64,000 nucleotides of DNA from positions 62,001 to 126,000 of the forward strand of contig WFSL01000014.1 in NCBI GenBank assembly GCA_015486015.1, given 5' to 3'. The notes beneath the pieces were generated by a model, which saw only the letters and a program-made list of their open reading frames with translations, did not search any database and had not been told where the DNA came from. Numbering within the stretch: the first letter of the stretch is position 1; each line of letters begins with the position of its first letter. Made by a program: the position numbers and the translations under genes. Origin of the DNA: Aquificota bacterium (lineage in GTDB: Bacteria; Thermosulfidibacterota; Thermosulfidibacteria; Thermosulfidibacterales; B14-G1). Below, one piece after another: positions 8,154 through 17,136 of the stretch.

Positions 8154-8582
8154 TCACCTTCCCACTGCCTCTATCTTCTGCTGGAGCTTTTTGGTGAACC
8201 TCGACCTGTTTATCACATACCGTTCGTGGGTACCCTTACCTATCTGGTCAACGCCATCGTGCGCCTCTACCTCAAACAGGAGCCGCCTACCTTCCACCTC
8301 AACAAGCCTCACCTTTACAGTCACCTCAAACCCGGGGGGTGTGGCTGCCGTATGGCTTACGTTTACATAGGTGCCAACAGTTTGCTCCTCAGGCCAGTCT
8401 ATGTAAGGGTTGACAGCCTTTATACACGCCCACTCTATTAGACCGATCATAAACCCTGTAGCGAAGACCTCAGGCATCTCTCTGAACTCAGGGGCCTCTG
8501 GGTAGAGGGCAGGGACCGTTTTTGACCGAGGTATCCGATATCGGTAGGTATACTCCAGTCCCGGTTTAAGCATCTCCTTCAT
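8154..8582 (-). CDS. FlK-like hotdog-fold acyl-CoA thioesterase
   Basis: This 142-residue protein resembles the fluoroacetyl-CoA thioesterase (FlK) group of hotdog enzymes. The segment around 40-52 (FATGFMIGLIEWA) and the later VSHTAATPPG give Thr42, Glu50 and His77, at almost the same positions as the Thr-Glu-His triad of FlK. Family members hydrolyse acyl-CoAs. Most genomic relatives are not specific for fluoroacetyl-CoA, so the substrate is open. AGGAGGTG precedes the ATG. A promoter-like sequence sits about 70-100 bases upstream, just after the end of the aldehyde dehydrogenase gene. The proximity to that enzyme suggests linked aldehyde/acyl-CoA chemistry, which is inference. Confidence 0.8.
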   Translation of the reverse strand: MKEMLKPGLEYTYRYRIPRSKTVPALYPEAPEFREMPEVFATGFMIGLIEWACIKAVNPYIDWPEEQTVGTYVNVSHTAATPPGFEVTVKVRLVEVEGRRLLFEVEAHDGVDQIGKGTHERYVINRSRFTKKLQQKIEAVGR

Positions 8583-8651
8583 TGCTTCTTCACCTCCTTG
8601 GCCCCAAAACCCCTAAGTGTGCAAATTCACCATATCGAGTCGCTAATACGC

Positions 8652-8680
8652 AAAGTAGAGAGCAACCGTTCTCATGTCAA
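8652..8680 (-). promoter_or_regulatory. Candidate promoter of the FlK-like gene
   Basis: On the minus strand a perfect TTGACA (8675-8680) is followed after 17 bases by TACTTT (8652-8657). It begins a few bases past the aldehyde dehydrogenase stop codon and would give a leader of about 60 bases to the start at 8582. The -10 box is weak. Confidence 0.4.
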
Positions 8681-8684
8681 GTTG

Positions 8685-9869
8685 TTAAACCAGAGGTGGT
8701 CTGGTGAGCTCCAACGGATAAACCAACGGTCCCTCCCTCCTAAAGATACGGGCACCAAAACGCTCTAACACCCAACCACTATCCCGCCTCCCCCCAAAAG
8801 GGTCACGAGGATCCAGATAGAGAAATTGGGGGGCCCAATAAACACTCCCATAAAGGCGTTCCAAGGTCCTTTTCCCACCAGCACATTCCCCAAAGGCATA
8901 GGCGATTAAGGGGTACCTGGTTTTCGTGGCCTCCTTTAAGATGGCAGAGGCAGAGGCCTCCACCTTGATAACCAAAAGGGGGCCAAACACCTCAATATCG
9001 GGAACATCTTTGACGAGTAGTACAGTGGGATACAGCCACTCACCCTCACCTTCTCCTCCATACAGGATCTCACCGTCTATTGACTCCAGTGCCCTCTCGA
9101 ATGAGGTGCGTGTCCTCTCCACCTTGATGGGACCATAGTCCACTTCAGGATCCAAAGGATCCCCCACATTTATCTTCTCCACCTCAGCCAATACCCCCTC
9201 TACAAAGGGGACAAAGAGGTCCTTATGTACTAAAGCCCTCTTTACGGTGGTGCAGTACTGTCCCCCGTTGAGAAATGCCCTCCTTGCAGTGAAGGCAGCC
9301 GCTTGCTCCACGTTGGCGCCTGGAAAGACCAGCACAGGGGGCATTCCGCCTGGGCCCGCATAGATGATCTTGTCAAAGTATGTTATGTACCTTGCATAAA
9401 TCCTCCCCACCATGCCGGATCCTGATACAAAGAAGACCCTCACATTCGGGTCATCCACACACTCCTCACCAAATTCCCTGTTGTCTCTTCCCAATTCCAC
9501 CTCTATCAGATCCCCCCACGGAGAGCAGACGTCACGCATAAGCTCTGCTACATGAGGGGTGAGGGAGGAGAAGCTCACACGCACCCTGTTGCCGCCGAGC
9601 AGGGCCGCACCTCCCCAACGTGCAAACATCACCGTGGGCCCATCGTATGGAAAAACGGCACCCAATACCCCATATGGCTCCCTACCCTCGACCAATGGTG
9701 CGTCCACCTCCATGGTGGAGAGGTGCCTAACACTCAAACGGATCTCCTCATTGGTCACCTTCACGGCCTGGCCAATATCCAAGGCCAAGGCCTCGCAAAA
9801 CCTCTCTCTCCTCTCCTCTATCCTTCTCCCTATGGTAGCCAGTATTTCCAACCTCTCCTTCACGTCCAT
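8685..9869 (-). CDS. Divergent aldehyde dehydrogenase superfamily protein
   Basis: This 394-residue protein keeps the aldehyde dehydrogenase core: a SGSGMVG loop (NAD-binding Gly loop), NGGQYCTT carrying the catalytic cysteine, and a C-terminal EVFGPLL motif. Several key residues are changed. The PWNFP motif reads FPYDGP, the KPS lysine that helps bind the cofactor is absent (VSFSS), and the ELGG motif with the general-base glutamate reads AGPGG. Loss of that glutamate is known in CoA-acylating members, so an acylating enzyme is possible. It is also shorter than the usual 450-500 residues. The ATG at 9869 follows a TGGGGGT site; the TTG 63 bases upstream is less likely. Substrate unknown. Confidence 0.78.
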   Translation of the reverse strand: MDVKERLEILATIGRRIEERRERFCEALALDIGQAVKVTNEEIRLSVRHLSTMEVDAPLVEGREPYGVLGAVFPYDGPTVMFARWGGAALLGGNRVRVSFSSLTPHVAELMRDVCSPWGDLIEVELGRDNREFGEECVDDPNVRVFFVSGSGMVGRIYARYITYFDKIIYAGPGGMPPVLVFPGANVEQAAAFTARRAFLNGGQYCTTVKRALVHKDLFVPFVEGVLAEVEKINVGDPLDPEVDYGPIKVERTRTSFERALESIDGEILYGGEGEGEWLYPTVLLVKDVPDIEVFGPLLVIKVEASASAILKEATKTRYPLIAYAFGECAGGKRTLERLYGSVYWAPQFLYLDPRDPFGGRRDSGWVLERFGARIFRREGPLVYPLELTRPPLV

Positions 9870-9966
9870 ACCAACCCCCAAATGCTCTATGGTAACCTTA
9901 CAATTCAGGGCTACCCCCTTTTTAGAATACAAAGCAATCCGAGAGATGCAAATGAAACGCAGGGGT

Positions 9967-9996
9967 TTGACTTGGACCTTGTCTGAAGGTCATAGT
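9967..9996 (+). promoter_or_regulatory. Candidate promoter of the DUF3857 gene
   Basis: TTGACT (9967-9972) and CATAGT (9991-9996) are separated by 18 bases in the 154-base divergent spacer. Transcription would start about 20 bases before the ATG at 10024. Confidence 0.45.
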
Positions 9997-10023
9997 GAGG
10001 AAAAATTTAAGGGGTGGGAACAG

Positions 10024-11886
10024 ATGAGGAGGATGGTTCTCATTGCATTGGCTGTCCTGGTATTGGCCCCCTTGGCATGGGCTGGAAGTGAAGGGGGCGT
10101 GGTACTTTATGACAGGGTGAAGGTTACCTTCTTCAATGATGGGCGCCAAGTCTGGAGGGAAGATAGGGCCGTCAAAATTCTCAATCAAAAGGGGGTGAAG
10201 GAAAAGGGAGAGGTAGTGCTGCCCTTTTCTACAAAGCACCAAAAGCTGAAAATCCTTTACGCCTATACACGACTTCCAAATGGCCAGATTCTGAGGCCTA
10301 CCAAGGAGGCCTATAATATCGTATCTCCCCCCTTTGAGGCACAGGCACCTATCTATTCTGACCTGAAGTACCAAACCGTCTCCATGCCCGGGCTAACCCC
10401 AGGGGCCACCATATATTACGGGTTTGTGCTAAGAACGGTAAAACCTTACATGAAAGGCCAGTTCTGGGCTGCAAACTACTTCCAAGAACGCTATCCCGTG
10501 CAGGTGTCTTCCATGGTGGCCAAGATCCCAGTAGGTCGCAAGGTAAAGATCAAGGCATACCATATGAATATAGCCCCTCAGATCACCCATGAAAAGGACT
10601 ATGTAGTTTATAAATGGAAGGAGACCAAGGTGCCTGCCCTTGAGGAGGAGCCCTCCATGCCCCCTCAAGACCAATTGGCAAAAAAGGTAGTGATCACCTC
10701 CATATCCTCCTGGGACCAGGTAGCCCAATGGTACTATTCCCTGGCAAGGAATGCCCTCCAGCCTGACGAGCAGGTAAAAAGGACCGTTCACTCCATTATT
10801 AAGGGAACAAAAAACAGGGAAGAGGCTATCCAGCGCATCTACAACTTTGTGGCTCAACACATCCGGTATGTAGGCATGGAATTCGGGATCAATGGCTACA
10901 AACCCCACTTGGCCTCTGCAGTCTTAAAGAACCGCTATGGAGACTGCAAGGACCACGCTACCCTCCTCATTGCCATGCTCAGGGCAATTGGGGTAAAGGC
11001 CTACCCTGTACTTATACCCACTCAGGAGATGGCCAACCTGGATCCAGACACCCCCCGACCCAGTGCCTTCGACCATGAGATAGCAGCTGCGAAGGTGAAT
11101 GGTCGGCTCCTCTTTATGGATACCACAGCAGAGGTCACCCCCTTTGGAGGTCTTCCCCCCGACGATCAAGGGAGGAAAGTCCTGGTAATAGAGGGCAAAA
11201 GGGGAGTGCTGGCCAGCACCCCCATGTTCCCCCCCAACAGAAACGCTGAGAATTACAATGGCAGGTTCACTCTGTTACCCAATGGGGACCTCCAGGGGGA
11301 ATTCGCCTTTCACTATAGAGGGGTCTATGCAGACTCCGAGCGTTACACACTCATCACCTCCACCCCTCAGGCGGTAAAGAGGCACATAGATAAGCTAGCC
11401 ACAGGTATATCCCCTGGTTTCACAGTCACCTCTTATCAGTTGTCCCCCTTCCAAGAGTTGAACCATCCAGAGGTCTCTGTGACCATAAGAGGTAAAGATA
11501 GACTCTATGCTACCAAGACAGCCCACATGCTCATACTCCATCCCCCCATACCTGGATACGCCCGACTGGCTTCCCTGGTAGCACCCCAAAACCGCAGATA
11601 CCCATTTGTCGTGGGCTACAAGATGACCAAAAAGGCCCAGATTACCCTCCAGGTGCCACACGGATACAAAGTCTTTTTTCTCCCAGAGGCGTTCAACTTT
11701 CAAAACAGGGTGGGTAATCTCAGGATTTTCTGGCAGCGACACGGGAGAATGATTCAGTGCACTTGCCGCCTCACACTCAACCAGGCCATCGTCCCGGTAA
11801 GCCTCTATAACCAAATGAGAGAGTTGTTCAACCTCACCGTCAAGGCCCTGAAGAACCAGGTGATTATCCTGGAGCAAGGCGACTAA
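10024..11886 (+). CDS. Secreted DUF3857/transglutaminase-like protein
   Basis: This is a 620-residue exported protein. The N-terminus is a clear signal peptide ending near LAWAGS (residue about 21). The DUF3857 beta domain spans about residues 25-215, and a transglutaminase-like cysteine peptidase fold about 250-370. Its triad is visible: Cys308 in YGDCKDHATLL, His351 in FDHEIAA and Asp366 in FMDTTAE. A C-terminal beta-rich DUF3858-like region follows. Such proteins are found in the periplasm or cell surface of many Bacteroidetes and Deltaproteobacteria; their reaction is not established. The frame is open far upstream, but the ATG at 10024 has AAGGGG upstream and starts the signal peptide. 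It converges with the next gene, overlapping by 4 bases. Confidence 0.85.
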   Translation: MRRMVLIALAVLVLAPLAWAGSEGGVVLYDRVKVTFFNDGRQVWREDRAVKILNQKGVKEKGEVVLPFSTKHQKLKILYAYTRLPNGQILRPTKEAYNIVSPPFEAQAPIYSDLKYQTVSMPGLTPGATIYYGFVLRTVKPYMKGQFWAANYFQERYPVQVSSMVAKIPVGRKVKIKAYHMNIAPQITHEKDYVVYKWKETKVPALEEEPSMPPQDQLAKKVVITSISSWDQVAQWYYSLARNALQPDEQVKRTVHSIIKGTKNREEAIQRIYNFVAQHIRYVGMEFGINGYKPHLASAVLKNRYGDCKDHATLLIAMLRAIGVKAYPVLIPTQEMANLDPDTPRPSAFDHEIAAAKVNGRLLFMDTTAEVTPFGGLPPDDQGRKVLVIEGKRGVLASTPMFPPNRNAENYNGRFTLLPNGDLQGEFAFHYRGVYADSERYTLITSTPQAVKRHIDKLATGISPGFTVTSYQLSPFQELNHPEVSVTIRGKDRLYATKTAHMLILHPPIPGYARLASLVAPQNRRYPFVVGYKMTKKAQITLQVPHGYKVFFLPEAFNFQNRVGNLRIFWQRHGRMIQCTCRLTLNQAIVPVSLYNQMRELFNLTVKALKNQVIILEQGD

Positions 11887-12377
11887 TGTATGGCTAAGGC
11901 CAGCCCCTTCATATCGAAATGATCCAAAAGGCCCCTTGCCTCCCTCAGATCCATACCCTGAAACTCCACGACAAAGGCAGCAGGGGGATTTGAAGTGGAG
12001 AGCTGAATTACAGCCGCCCCCCTTTTCTCCTTCTTCTGATAGTTGAATCCCGCCTTAAAGCCCCTATAGGTGGTGGTCTCCATGTGAACCTCTGGGGTGT
12101 CTGTATTTATACCCATCTGGATAGGGACCATGGCGCCCTTTGCAGCAGAACCACAAAGCACACCTACATCGAAAACCTTATTACCTTTTGTATAGTGCCG
12201 AGAGGCTATGGAATATGCATTATCGGATGCCCCCATAGTCATCCCCATTGGCTTCTCCCCCTCCCATCCAGGCATATCCACCAAATAAGGGATCAACCGT
12301 GTATATTGCACAGGACCTCCCTTAGCTACCCCTGCTACCAGCACCAATGCCAAGACCAGCCATCCCCGTAAACGCAC
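11883..12377 (-). CDS. Secreted protein of unknown function
   Basis: This is a 164-residue protein with a signal peptide (RLRGWLVLALVLVAGVAKGG). No family is recognised. The mature part contains two cysteine-poor beta-type segments; one short stretch (VIQLSTSNPPAAFVVEF) looks like a strand pair. It starts at a GTG preceded by GGAGGGG, one base after the cmk stop, so it is probably co-transcribed with cmk. The gene ends inside the last codons of the convergent DUF3857 gene, another secreted protein, but nothing shows that the two work together. Confidence 0.72.
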   Translation of the reverse strand: MRLRGWLVLALVLVAGVAKGGPVQYTRLIPYLVDMPGWEGEKPMGMTMGASDNAYSIASRHYTKGNKVFDVGVLCGSAAKGAMVPIQMGINTDTPEVHMETTTYRGFKAGFNYQKKEKRGAAVIQLSTSNPPAAFVVEFQGMDLREARGLLDHFDMKGLALAIH

Positions 12378-12378
12378 C

Positions 12379-13071
12379 TTACCCCTCCATCAGTTTTTTT
12401 ATGCGCTCCACCACCTCCTGGGGGGTGAGCTCTGTAGTATCTACCTCTATGGCATCAGGGGCCATCCTAAGTGGGGCCACAGCCCTGTTGGAGTCCTGAT
12501 TGTCACGCTCCCTGATAGCCTCTCTTATCTCCTCAAGGTTTACATCCTCAGGAGGCATCCCCATCTCCATCATACGTCTCTTGGCCCTTTCTTCCAACGA
12601 GGCAGTAAGGAAAACCTTCCACCGTGCCTCAGGAAACACCACGGTTCCAGTATCCCGCCCTTCGACGACCAAGGGAGCATCCTTGGCAAAAGACCTTTGC
12701 AAATCTAGGAGCGCTGCCCTCACCTTGGGGTAACGAGACACCTCAGAGGCCCAGCGCCCTGCTTCCTCTCCTCGAATAGCCCAGGTCACGTCTCTATCAC
12801 CAAGATAGACCAAAAGGCCACCTGCATCGCTCCACCGAAAGGAGATAGCCTGGAGGCGTGGACAAAGAGCCACTAAGGCCTCCTCATCCTGCAAAGAAAC
12901 CCCCTCTTGCCGGGCAAGCCAGCCTAATGTCCTGTAAACAGCCCCCGTATCTAAACAGACCCATCCCAGGGCCTTGGCCAAGAGACGAGCAACAGTACTC
13001 TTACCAGAACCTGCTGGACCATCTATAGCCACCACAGGGGCCTTGCCACTCTTCTTGCCTCTTTCACCCAT
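12379..13071 (-). CDS. cmk: Cytidylate kinase
   Basis: Cmk phosphorylates CMP and dCMP with ATP in pyrimidine nucleotide recycling. The 230-residue protein has the P-loop GPAGSGKST (residues 19-27), the CMP-binding pattern LDTGAVYRTLGW, the EGRDTGTVVFP motif and the lid region RRMMEMG...REAIRERDNQDSNR. The length matches bacterial Cmk. The gene lies 23 bases after the Lon-family protease gene and directly before the small secreted protein, all on the minus strand. Confidence 0.96.
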   Translation of the reverse strand: MGERGKKSGKAPVVAIDGPAGSGKSTVARLLAKALGWVCLDTGAVYRTLGWLARQEGVSLQDEEALVALCPRLQAISFRWSDAGGLLVYLGDRDVTWAIRGEEAGRWASEVSRYPKVRAALLDLQRSFAKDAPLVVEGRDTGTVVFPEARWKVFLTASLEERAKRRMMEMGMPPEDVNLEEIREAIRERDNQDSNRAVAPLRMAPDAIEVDTTELTPQEVVERIKKLMEG

Positions 13072-13094
13072 GAGACAATTCCAACAAGGTGAAC

Positions 13095-15488
13095 CTAACC
13101 CCCCTTGCCTTGTTTCTTTACTGCCACGGCCTCCCCAAACTCTTGGAGACGCTGGTAAACCAAAGCATGGAATGTGTTGGGGCGAAACGTGCCGTCTTCC
13201 CCTATCTCTCCTGCCTCCATAGAGGTGAGCAGGGGGATGATCTGATCCACGTGGGAAACGGCATAGACATGAAAATTCCCCTCCTCCACCGCACTCACCA
13301 CCTCCGGGGATAGGTGCAAATGTTCCAGATTGGCTCGGGGAATGATCACCCCTTGATCACCAGTAAGGCCCTTTACAGCACAGCAGTGGAAAAAACCCTC
13401 CACCTTTTCGTTGATGCCACCAACAGACTGGACCACTCCTCGCTGGTCAATGGAGCCTGTCACTGCCAGGCGCTGATCCACAGGAACCTGGGCAATAGCA
13501 GATAGAAGGGCTATCAACTCAGCCGCCGAGGCGCTGTCCCCTTCTACTAAACCATAGGACTGTTCGAAGGCCAAGGTGGCAGAAAGTGAAAGAGGTCCCC
13601 CCCTTCCGTACTGGTTCCCCAAATACCCAGACAAGATAAACACTGCCTTGTTAAAGACCTTCCCCGAGAGATCTGCTTCCCTCTCGATATTTATAATCCC
13701 CTTCTCTCCAGGGAACGCCCGTGCCGTAATACGCTGGGGACGACCAAAGGAGTAATCTACAAGATCTACAACGCTGAGCCCATTACACTGGCCTACCTCT
13801 TTCCCAGACGTCTCCACAATAATTATACCCCTGCTAATGAGCTCCCTGAGCTTCTCCTCCAGCATATTTACCCTGTAAATCTTCGCATCCCACGCAGCCT
13901 TCACTTCCGAGGCACCTATCTCGCCCTTTCCCTGCTTTAGGGCACACTCATTGGATTCCCTTAGTAGGTCCATCACCTTTGCCATCCTTAGGGAGAGCTT
14001 TCGCCTATCCCGTGCCAAACGACAGGAGTATTCTATAAGGGCCGCCACCCCTGTTGGATTAATGGGCAACAACCCTTCGCTCTTGGCCCATCCATGGATG
14101 AACCTGCTGTAATCCCTTCTCACCTCTGGGGTGTTGTCCGCCTCAGTGTCGAAATCTGCCTTCACCTTGAAGAGCTCCTCAAACTCTGGATCCAACGCCA
14201 TCAATAGGTGATAGTGCAAGCGTTCACCCACAAGCACCACCTTTACATCCAATGGGATCGCCTCAGGCCTCAGGGTGGTTACAGGGTGAGGGAGGCCCAG
14301 CTCCTCCATGAAGGGCTGGATAGAGATCTCCCTATGGACCAATGCCCGCTTCAGCGCCCTCCATACCCCAAAGCTGGCGAATAGCTCCGGGACCTTCAGG
14401 AGGAGATAGCCACCATTAGCCCTATGGATGGAACCTGGTACAATCTGCCGAAAATCCGCAACATACACCCCCAACTCTGCCCGAAGCCCAATCCTCCCAA
14501 AGAGGTTGGCATAGGTTGGGTGCGTCTCATAAACCACAGGGGCACAGGTAAGGCCACCGTTGTCTACAATCACGTTTACACTATACTTGGAGAGGTTCCT
14601 CTCCAATTGAAGCATAAGTAAAGGATTCTCCCTGGCTGCAGGGAACTGGAGAAAAATGTCGGCACTCTTTACCAGATCCTCCTTCACCGCTTCAAGGTAC
14701 TCCCTCACCTTAGGCCTATCCTGATACTTCTCCAAGAGGTCATCCATGTGATGGCCTACCACAAATCTGGCCACCTCCTCCCTCAGACCCATGGCACCCT
14801 TCTGGATATCCTTGTCTATCTGGCGAAGCCTCCTCAAATGCTCCTTGAGGATAGGCTCGAACTCCTTCCGCCTATTCTCTATAAGCTCCCTCAGATATGC
14901 ATTCTTCAGTATCTCCTCTTCGGGCACCGCTTTTCCACCAATGAGAGGGACAACCACTACCCCTGCAGGGGAGAACTTCACAGAGAAGCCTTTCTCCTCA
15001 GCAAATGCAGCCAACTTGGCCATGACATCTTCCTTTTCCCTTCTCCCCTTAGAGGTAACCTCATGGAGCTTCTCTTCAAATTCCTTGCTTTCAAAGGCCT
15101 TGGGAAACTCCACCTTAAGGCTTTCCACAAGCCCTTCCATCTCCCGCTGGAGGTGCTTTCCTTCCCCTGGAGGCAGGTAAAGGGCCAAAGGGGCCTGAGG
15201 ATTGGAGAAATTGTGCACATAACACCAATCCCCTGGTATGGGCTTTTCACGGCAGTAGTGTTTAAGGAGGTCCAGTACATAGCTGGTCTTCCCCAAACCC
15301 TCAGGGCCAGCAACATAGAGGTTGTATCCAGGATGATTTATGGTGAGGCCAAAGATGATAGCATCCTTAGCCCGCTCCTGACCAACAAAAGGGAGACCAT
15401 CCCCTTCCTCAACCACCACATCCTCCAAAGGGCAGGTCCACCTCAACTGCTGGGCACTTAGCTCTAAGACATCCACCACTCCCTCCAC
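13095..15488 (-). CDS. Lon-family ATP-dependent protease (LonB/AAA_32 type)
   Basis: This is a 797-residue protease of the Lon-related group that lacks the classic N-terminal Lon domain. An ATP-binding loop is visible near residues 58-70 (VAGPEGLGKTSYVL), followed by a long coiled helical insertion (about 150-270) and a second AAA segment. The C-terminal Lon peptidase domain has the Ser-Lys dyad: Ser652 in EGDSAS and Lys695 in NEKVEG, 43 residues apart as in E. coli Lon. It is expected to degrade unfolded or specific proteins in the cytoplasm. GTG at 15488 is used; nearby GTGs (15479, 15476) are possible starts. A promoter-like pair lies just upstream. Confidence 0.88.
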   Translation of the reverse strand: MEGVVDVLELSAQQLRWTCPLEDVVVEEGDGLPFVGQERAKDAIIFGLTINHPGYNLYVAGPEGLGKTSYVLDLLKHYCREKPIPGDWCYVHNFSNPQAPLALYLPPGEGKHLQREMEGLVESLKVEFPKAFESKEFEEKLHEVTSKGRREKEDVMAKLAAFAEEKGFSVKFSPAGVVVVPLIGGKAVPEEEILKNAYLRELIENRRKEFEPILKEHLRRLRQIDKDIQKGAMGLREEVARFVVGHHMDDLLEKYQDRPKVREYLEAVKEDLVKSADIFLQFPAARENPLLMLQLERNLSKYSVNVIVDNGGLTCAPVVYETHPTYANLFGRIGLRAELGVYVADFRQIVPGSIHRANGGYLLLKVPELFASFGVWRALKRALVHREISIQPFMEELGLPHPVTTLRPEAIPLDVKVVLVGERLHYHLLMALDPEFEELFKVKADFDTEADNTPEVRRDYSRFIHGWAKSEGLLPINPTGVAALIEYSCRLARDRRKLSLRMAKVMDLLRESNECALKQGKGEIGASEVKAAWDAKIYRVNMLEEKLRELISRGIIIVETSGKEVGQCNGLSVVDLVDYSFGRPQRITARAFPGEKGIINIEREADLSGKVFNKAVFILSGYLGNQYGRGGPLSLSATLAFEQSYGLVEGDSASAAELIALLSAIAQVPVDQRLAVTGSIDQRGVVQSVGGINEKVEGFFHCCAVKGLTGDQGVIIPRANLEHLHLSPEVVSAVEEGNFHVYAVSHVDQIIPLLTSMEAGEIGEDGTFRPNTFHALVYQRLQEFGEAVAVKKQGKGG

Positions 15489-15497
15489 AAATAGAAG

Positions 15498-15525
15498 CCT
15501 ATACGGGGAAGCACCTTCAAGTCAA
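15498..15525 (-). promoter_or_regulatory. Candidate promoter of the Lon-family protease gene
   Basis: On the minus strand TTGACT (15520-15525), a 16-base spacer, and TATAGG (15498-15503) lie immediately upstream of the GTG at 15488. The predicted start of transcription would fall at or near the first GTG, which favours one of the GTGs a few codons inside. Confidence 0.4.
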
Positions 15526-15601
15526 CCAAACTACTGAGGTCCTTCCCTCTATCTTAATTTAACAGTGTATTGATTGTAAGCCACGCCTCAATCAAATCCA
15601 G

Positions 15602-17134
15602 TCAGCAGCCTTTCTCCCTCATATAGATCACACCCCTGGGGCACTCAGTGGCGCAGATACCACAGCCCTTACAATGATCAGGGTCCAGTTGGGGTGCTGA
15701 TTCCATGATAATGGCTACATCTGGACAGAATATCCAGCAGTTCCCACACGCATTGCAGTAACCACAAGAGAAACACCTTTCTGCCTCCCTCATGGCCCCA
15801 GCTCGGTCTTTCACCTCACCCGGAGGAAGGGGCACAAAGTAAGAGGGATTGAGGTCTTGGAATGTGATGACCTCATAGTGATCCCTCTCCCATAGCGTAG
15901 CCCTCACCCCTTCAAAGGACCTACCTTGGAGCGTGGCAACCAACTTAAGTGCCACATCCCTACCGGAGGCTATGGCACCCGCTACAGTCCCAGGCCCCAT
16001 AAGCAGATCCCCGGCAACGAATGTGGCATCACCCTCCTCCCACCCTTCCTCTGGTTCCTGCCCCACAGCAAGCACCACCAGATCGCAGGGCACCTCATCC
16101 CTCACATTATCCACAAAGGCCACCTGTTTCATCCGATCTTCCTCACCCACTATGCACACCCGGCCTATCCTTACACCAGCTACCATTCCATCTCTGACGA
16201 CCACCTCTTCCAAGCCATAAGAGTCTAAGAGATCGATCCCCTCTTCTTGGGCCTCTTGAATCTCCTGAGGGATAGCCGGCATCTCATCCCTCGGCTCTAC
16301 ACACACCAAGGTGGTCTTCCTCCCCTCGTGGACGAGCACCCTGGCTACATCCACAGCAACATTGCCCCCACCAATCACCACCGCCCTCTCGCCAGGAGGA
16401 AGGGTACCCTCGAGGTGATAACCCTTCAGGAGATTCAATCCCTGCCAAGCATGCTCCACGCCCCTCACATGGAGGGTACGAGATCGCCCCAACCCCGTGG
16501 CTATCAAGACTCCCTGGTATCGGCAGTGCAGCTCTGACAAATCTTCAGGAGAGATAGTGTAATCTGTGACTATCTCTACCCCTATCTCTTCGAGCCGTCT
16601 CAGATTCTCCGTTACAATCTCCCTATCCAAGCGGAATGCAGGTATTCCCCAAGAGAGCACTCCACCTGGGGCCCTTTCCCTCTCAAATACTGTGACATCC
16701 ATACCACCCATAGAGAGGTACCAAGCAGCGCTCAGCCCCGCCGGCCCAGAACCCACAACAGCCACGCTCGGCCCCTGAAAGGCCCCCTTGGGAGGGAATA
16801 TCTTCTCCTCTAAGATGATGTCCCCCAACACCCTCTCTATGGCCCGGATCTCTACCGCCCCATCCATCTCGCCCCTGTTGCAAGAGTCCTGGCATGGATG
16901 GGGGCACACCCTCCCAGTTATGGAAGGGAAAGGATTGTACTTCAAAAGCAGTAGCGCCGCTTCCCTCTCCCTTCCTTCAAGGAAGAGGTGAAAGAGCTTA
17001 GGCACATCGATGGAGGCAGGACAGGCATCCATACATGGAGAGACCCCATTGAGAAATACAGGCTGCAGCCTGCTCCATGCCCCTGTCTTTATGCGACGGG
17101 TAGTGCTGAATGTCCTGAGCAGGGTGATGTCCAT
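15602..17134 (-). CDS. GltD-like FAD/NAD(P) oxidoreductase with C-terminal 2x[4Fe-4S] domain
   Basis: This is a 510-residue iron-sulfur flavoprotein. The N-terminal part has the Cys-rich helical domain of glutamate synthase small subunits (CMDAC, CPHPC, C in DSCNRG). The central part has two dinucleotide folds: VVGSGPAGLSAAWYL for FAD and VIGGGNVAVDVARVL for NAD(P). The C-terminal 80 residues carry two ferredoxin-type motifs, CFSCGYCNACGNC and CKGCGICATEC. Such proteins pass electrons between NAD(P)H and ferredoxin and often accompany 2-oxoacid:ferredoxin oxidoreductases, where the C-terminal part acts as the delta subunit. The gene ends a four-gene operon containing a gamma subunit, but no alpha or beta subunit is in the window. 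Confidence 0.85.
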   Translation of the reverse strand: MDITLLRTFSTTRRIKTGAWSRLQPVFLNGVSPCMDACPASIDVPKLFHLFLEGREREAALLLLKYNPFPSITGRVCPHPCQDSCNRGEMDGAVEIRAIERVLGDIILEEKIFPPKGAFQGPSVAVVGSGPAGLSAAWYLSMGGMDVTVFERERAPGGVLSWGIPAFRLDREIVTENLRRLEEIGVEIVTDYTISPEDLSELHCRYQGVLIATGLGRSRTLHVRGVEHAWQGLNLLKGYHLEGTLPPGERAVVIGGGNVAVDVARVLVHEGRKTTLVCVEPRDEMPAIPQEIQEAQEEGIDLLDSYGLEEVVVRDGMVAGVRIGRVCIVGEEDRMKQVAFVDNVRDEVPCDLVVLAVGQEPEEGWEEGDATFVAGDLLMGPGTVAGAIASGRDVALKLVATLQGRSFEGVRATLWERDHYEVITFQDLNPSYFVPLPPGEVKDRAGAMREAERCFSCGYCNACGNCWIFCPDVAIIMESAPQLDPDHCKGCGICATECPRGVIYMREKGC

Positions 17135-17136
17135 TG

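Noticed and set aside
9559-10023. Open frame upstream of the DUF3857 gene, extending it to 775 residues
   Set aside because: It runs opposite the aldehyde dehydrogenase gene and has no ribosome site. The signal peptide begins at 10024 with AAGGGG upstream, and a protein with 155 extra residues before a signal peptide is unlikely.
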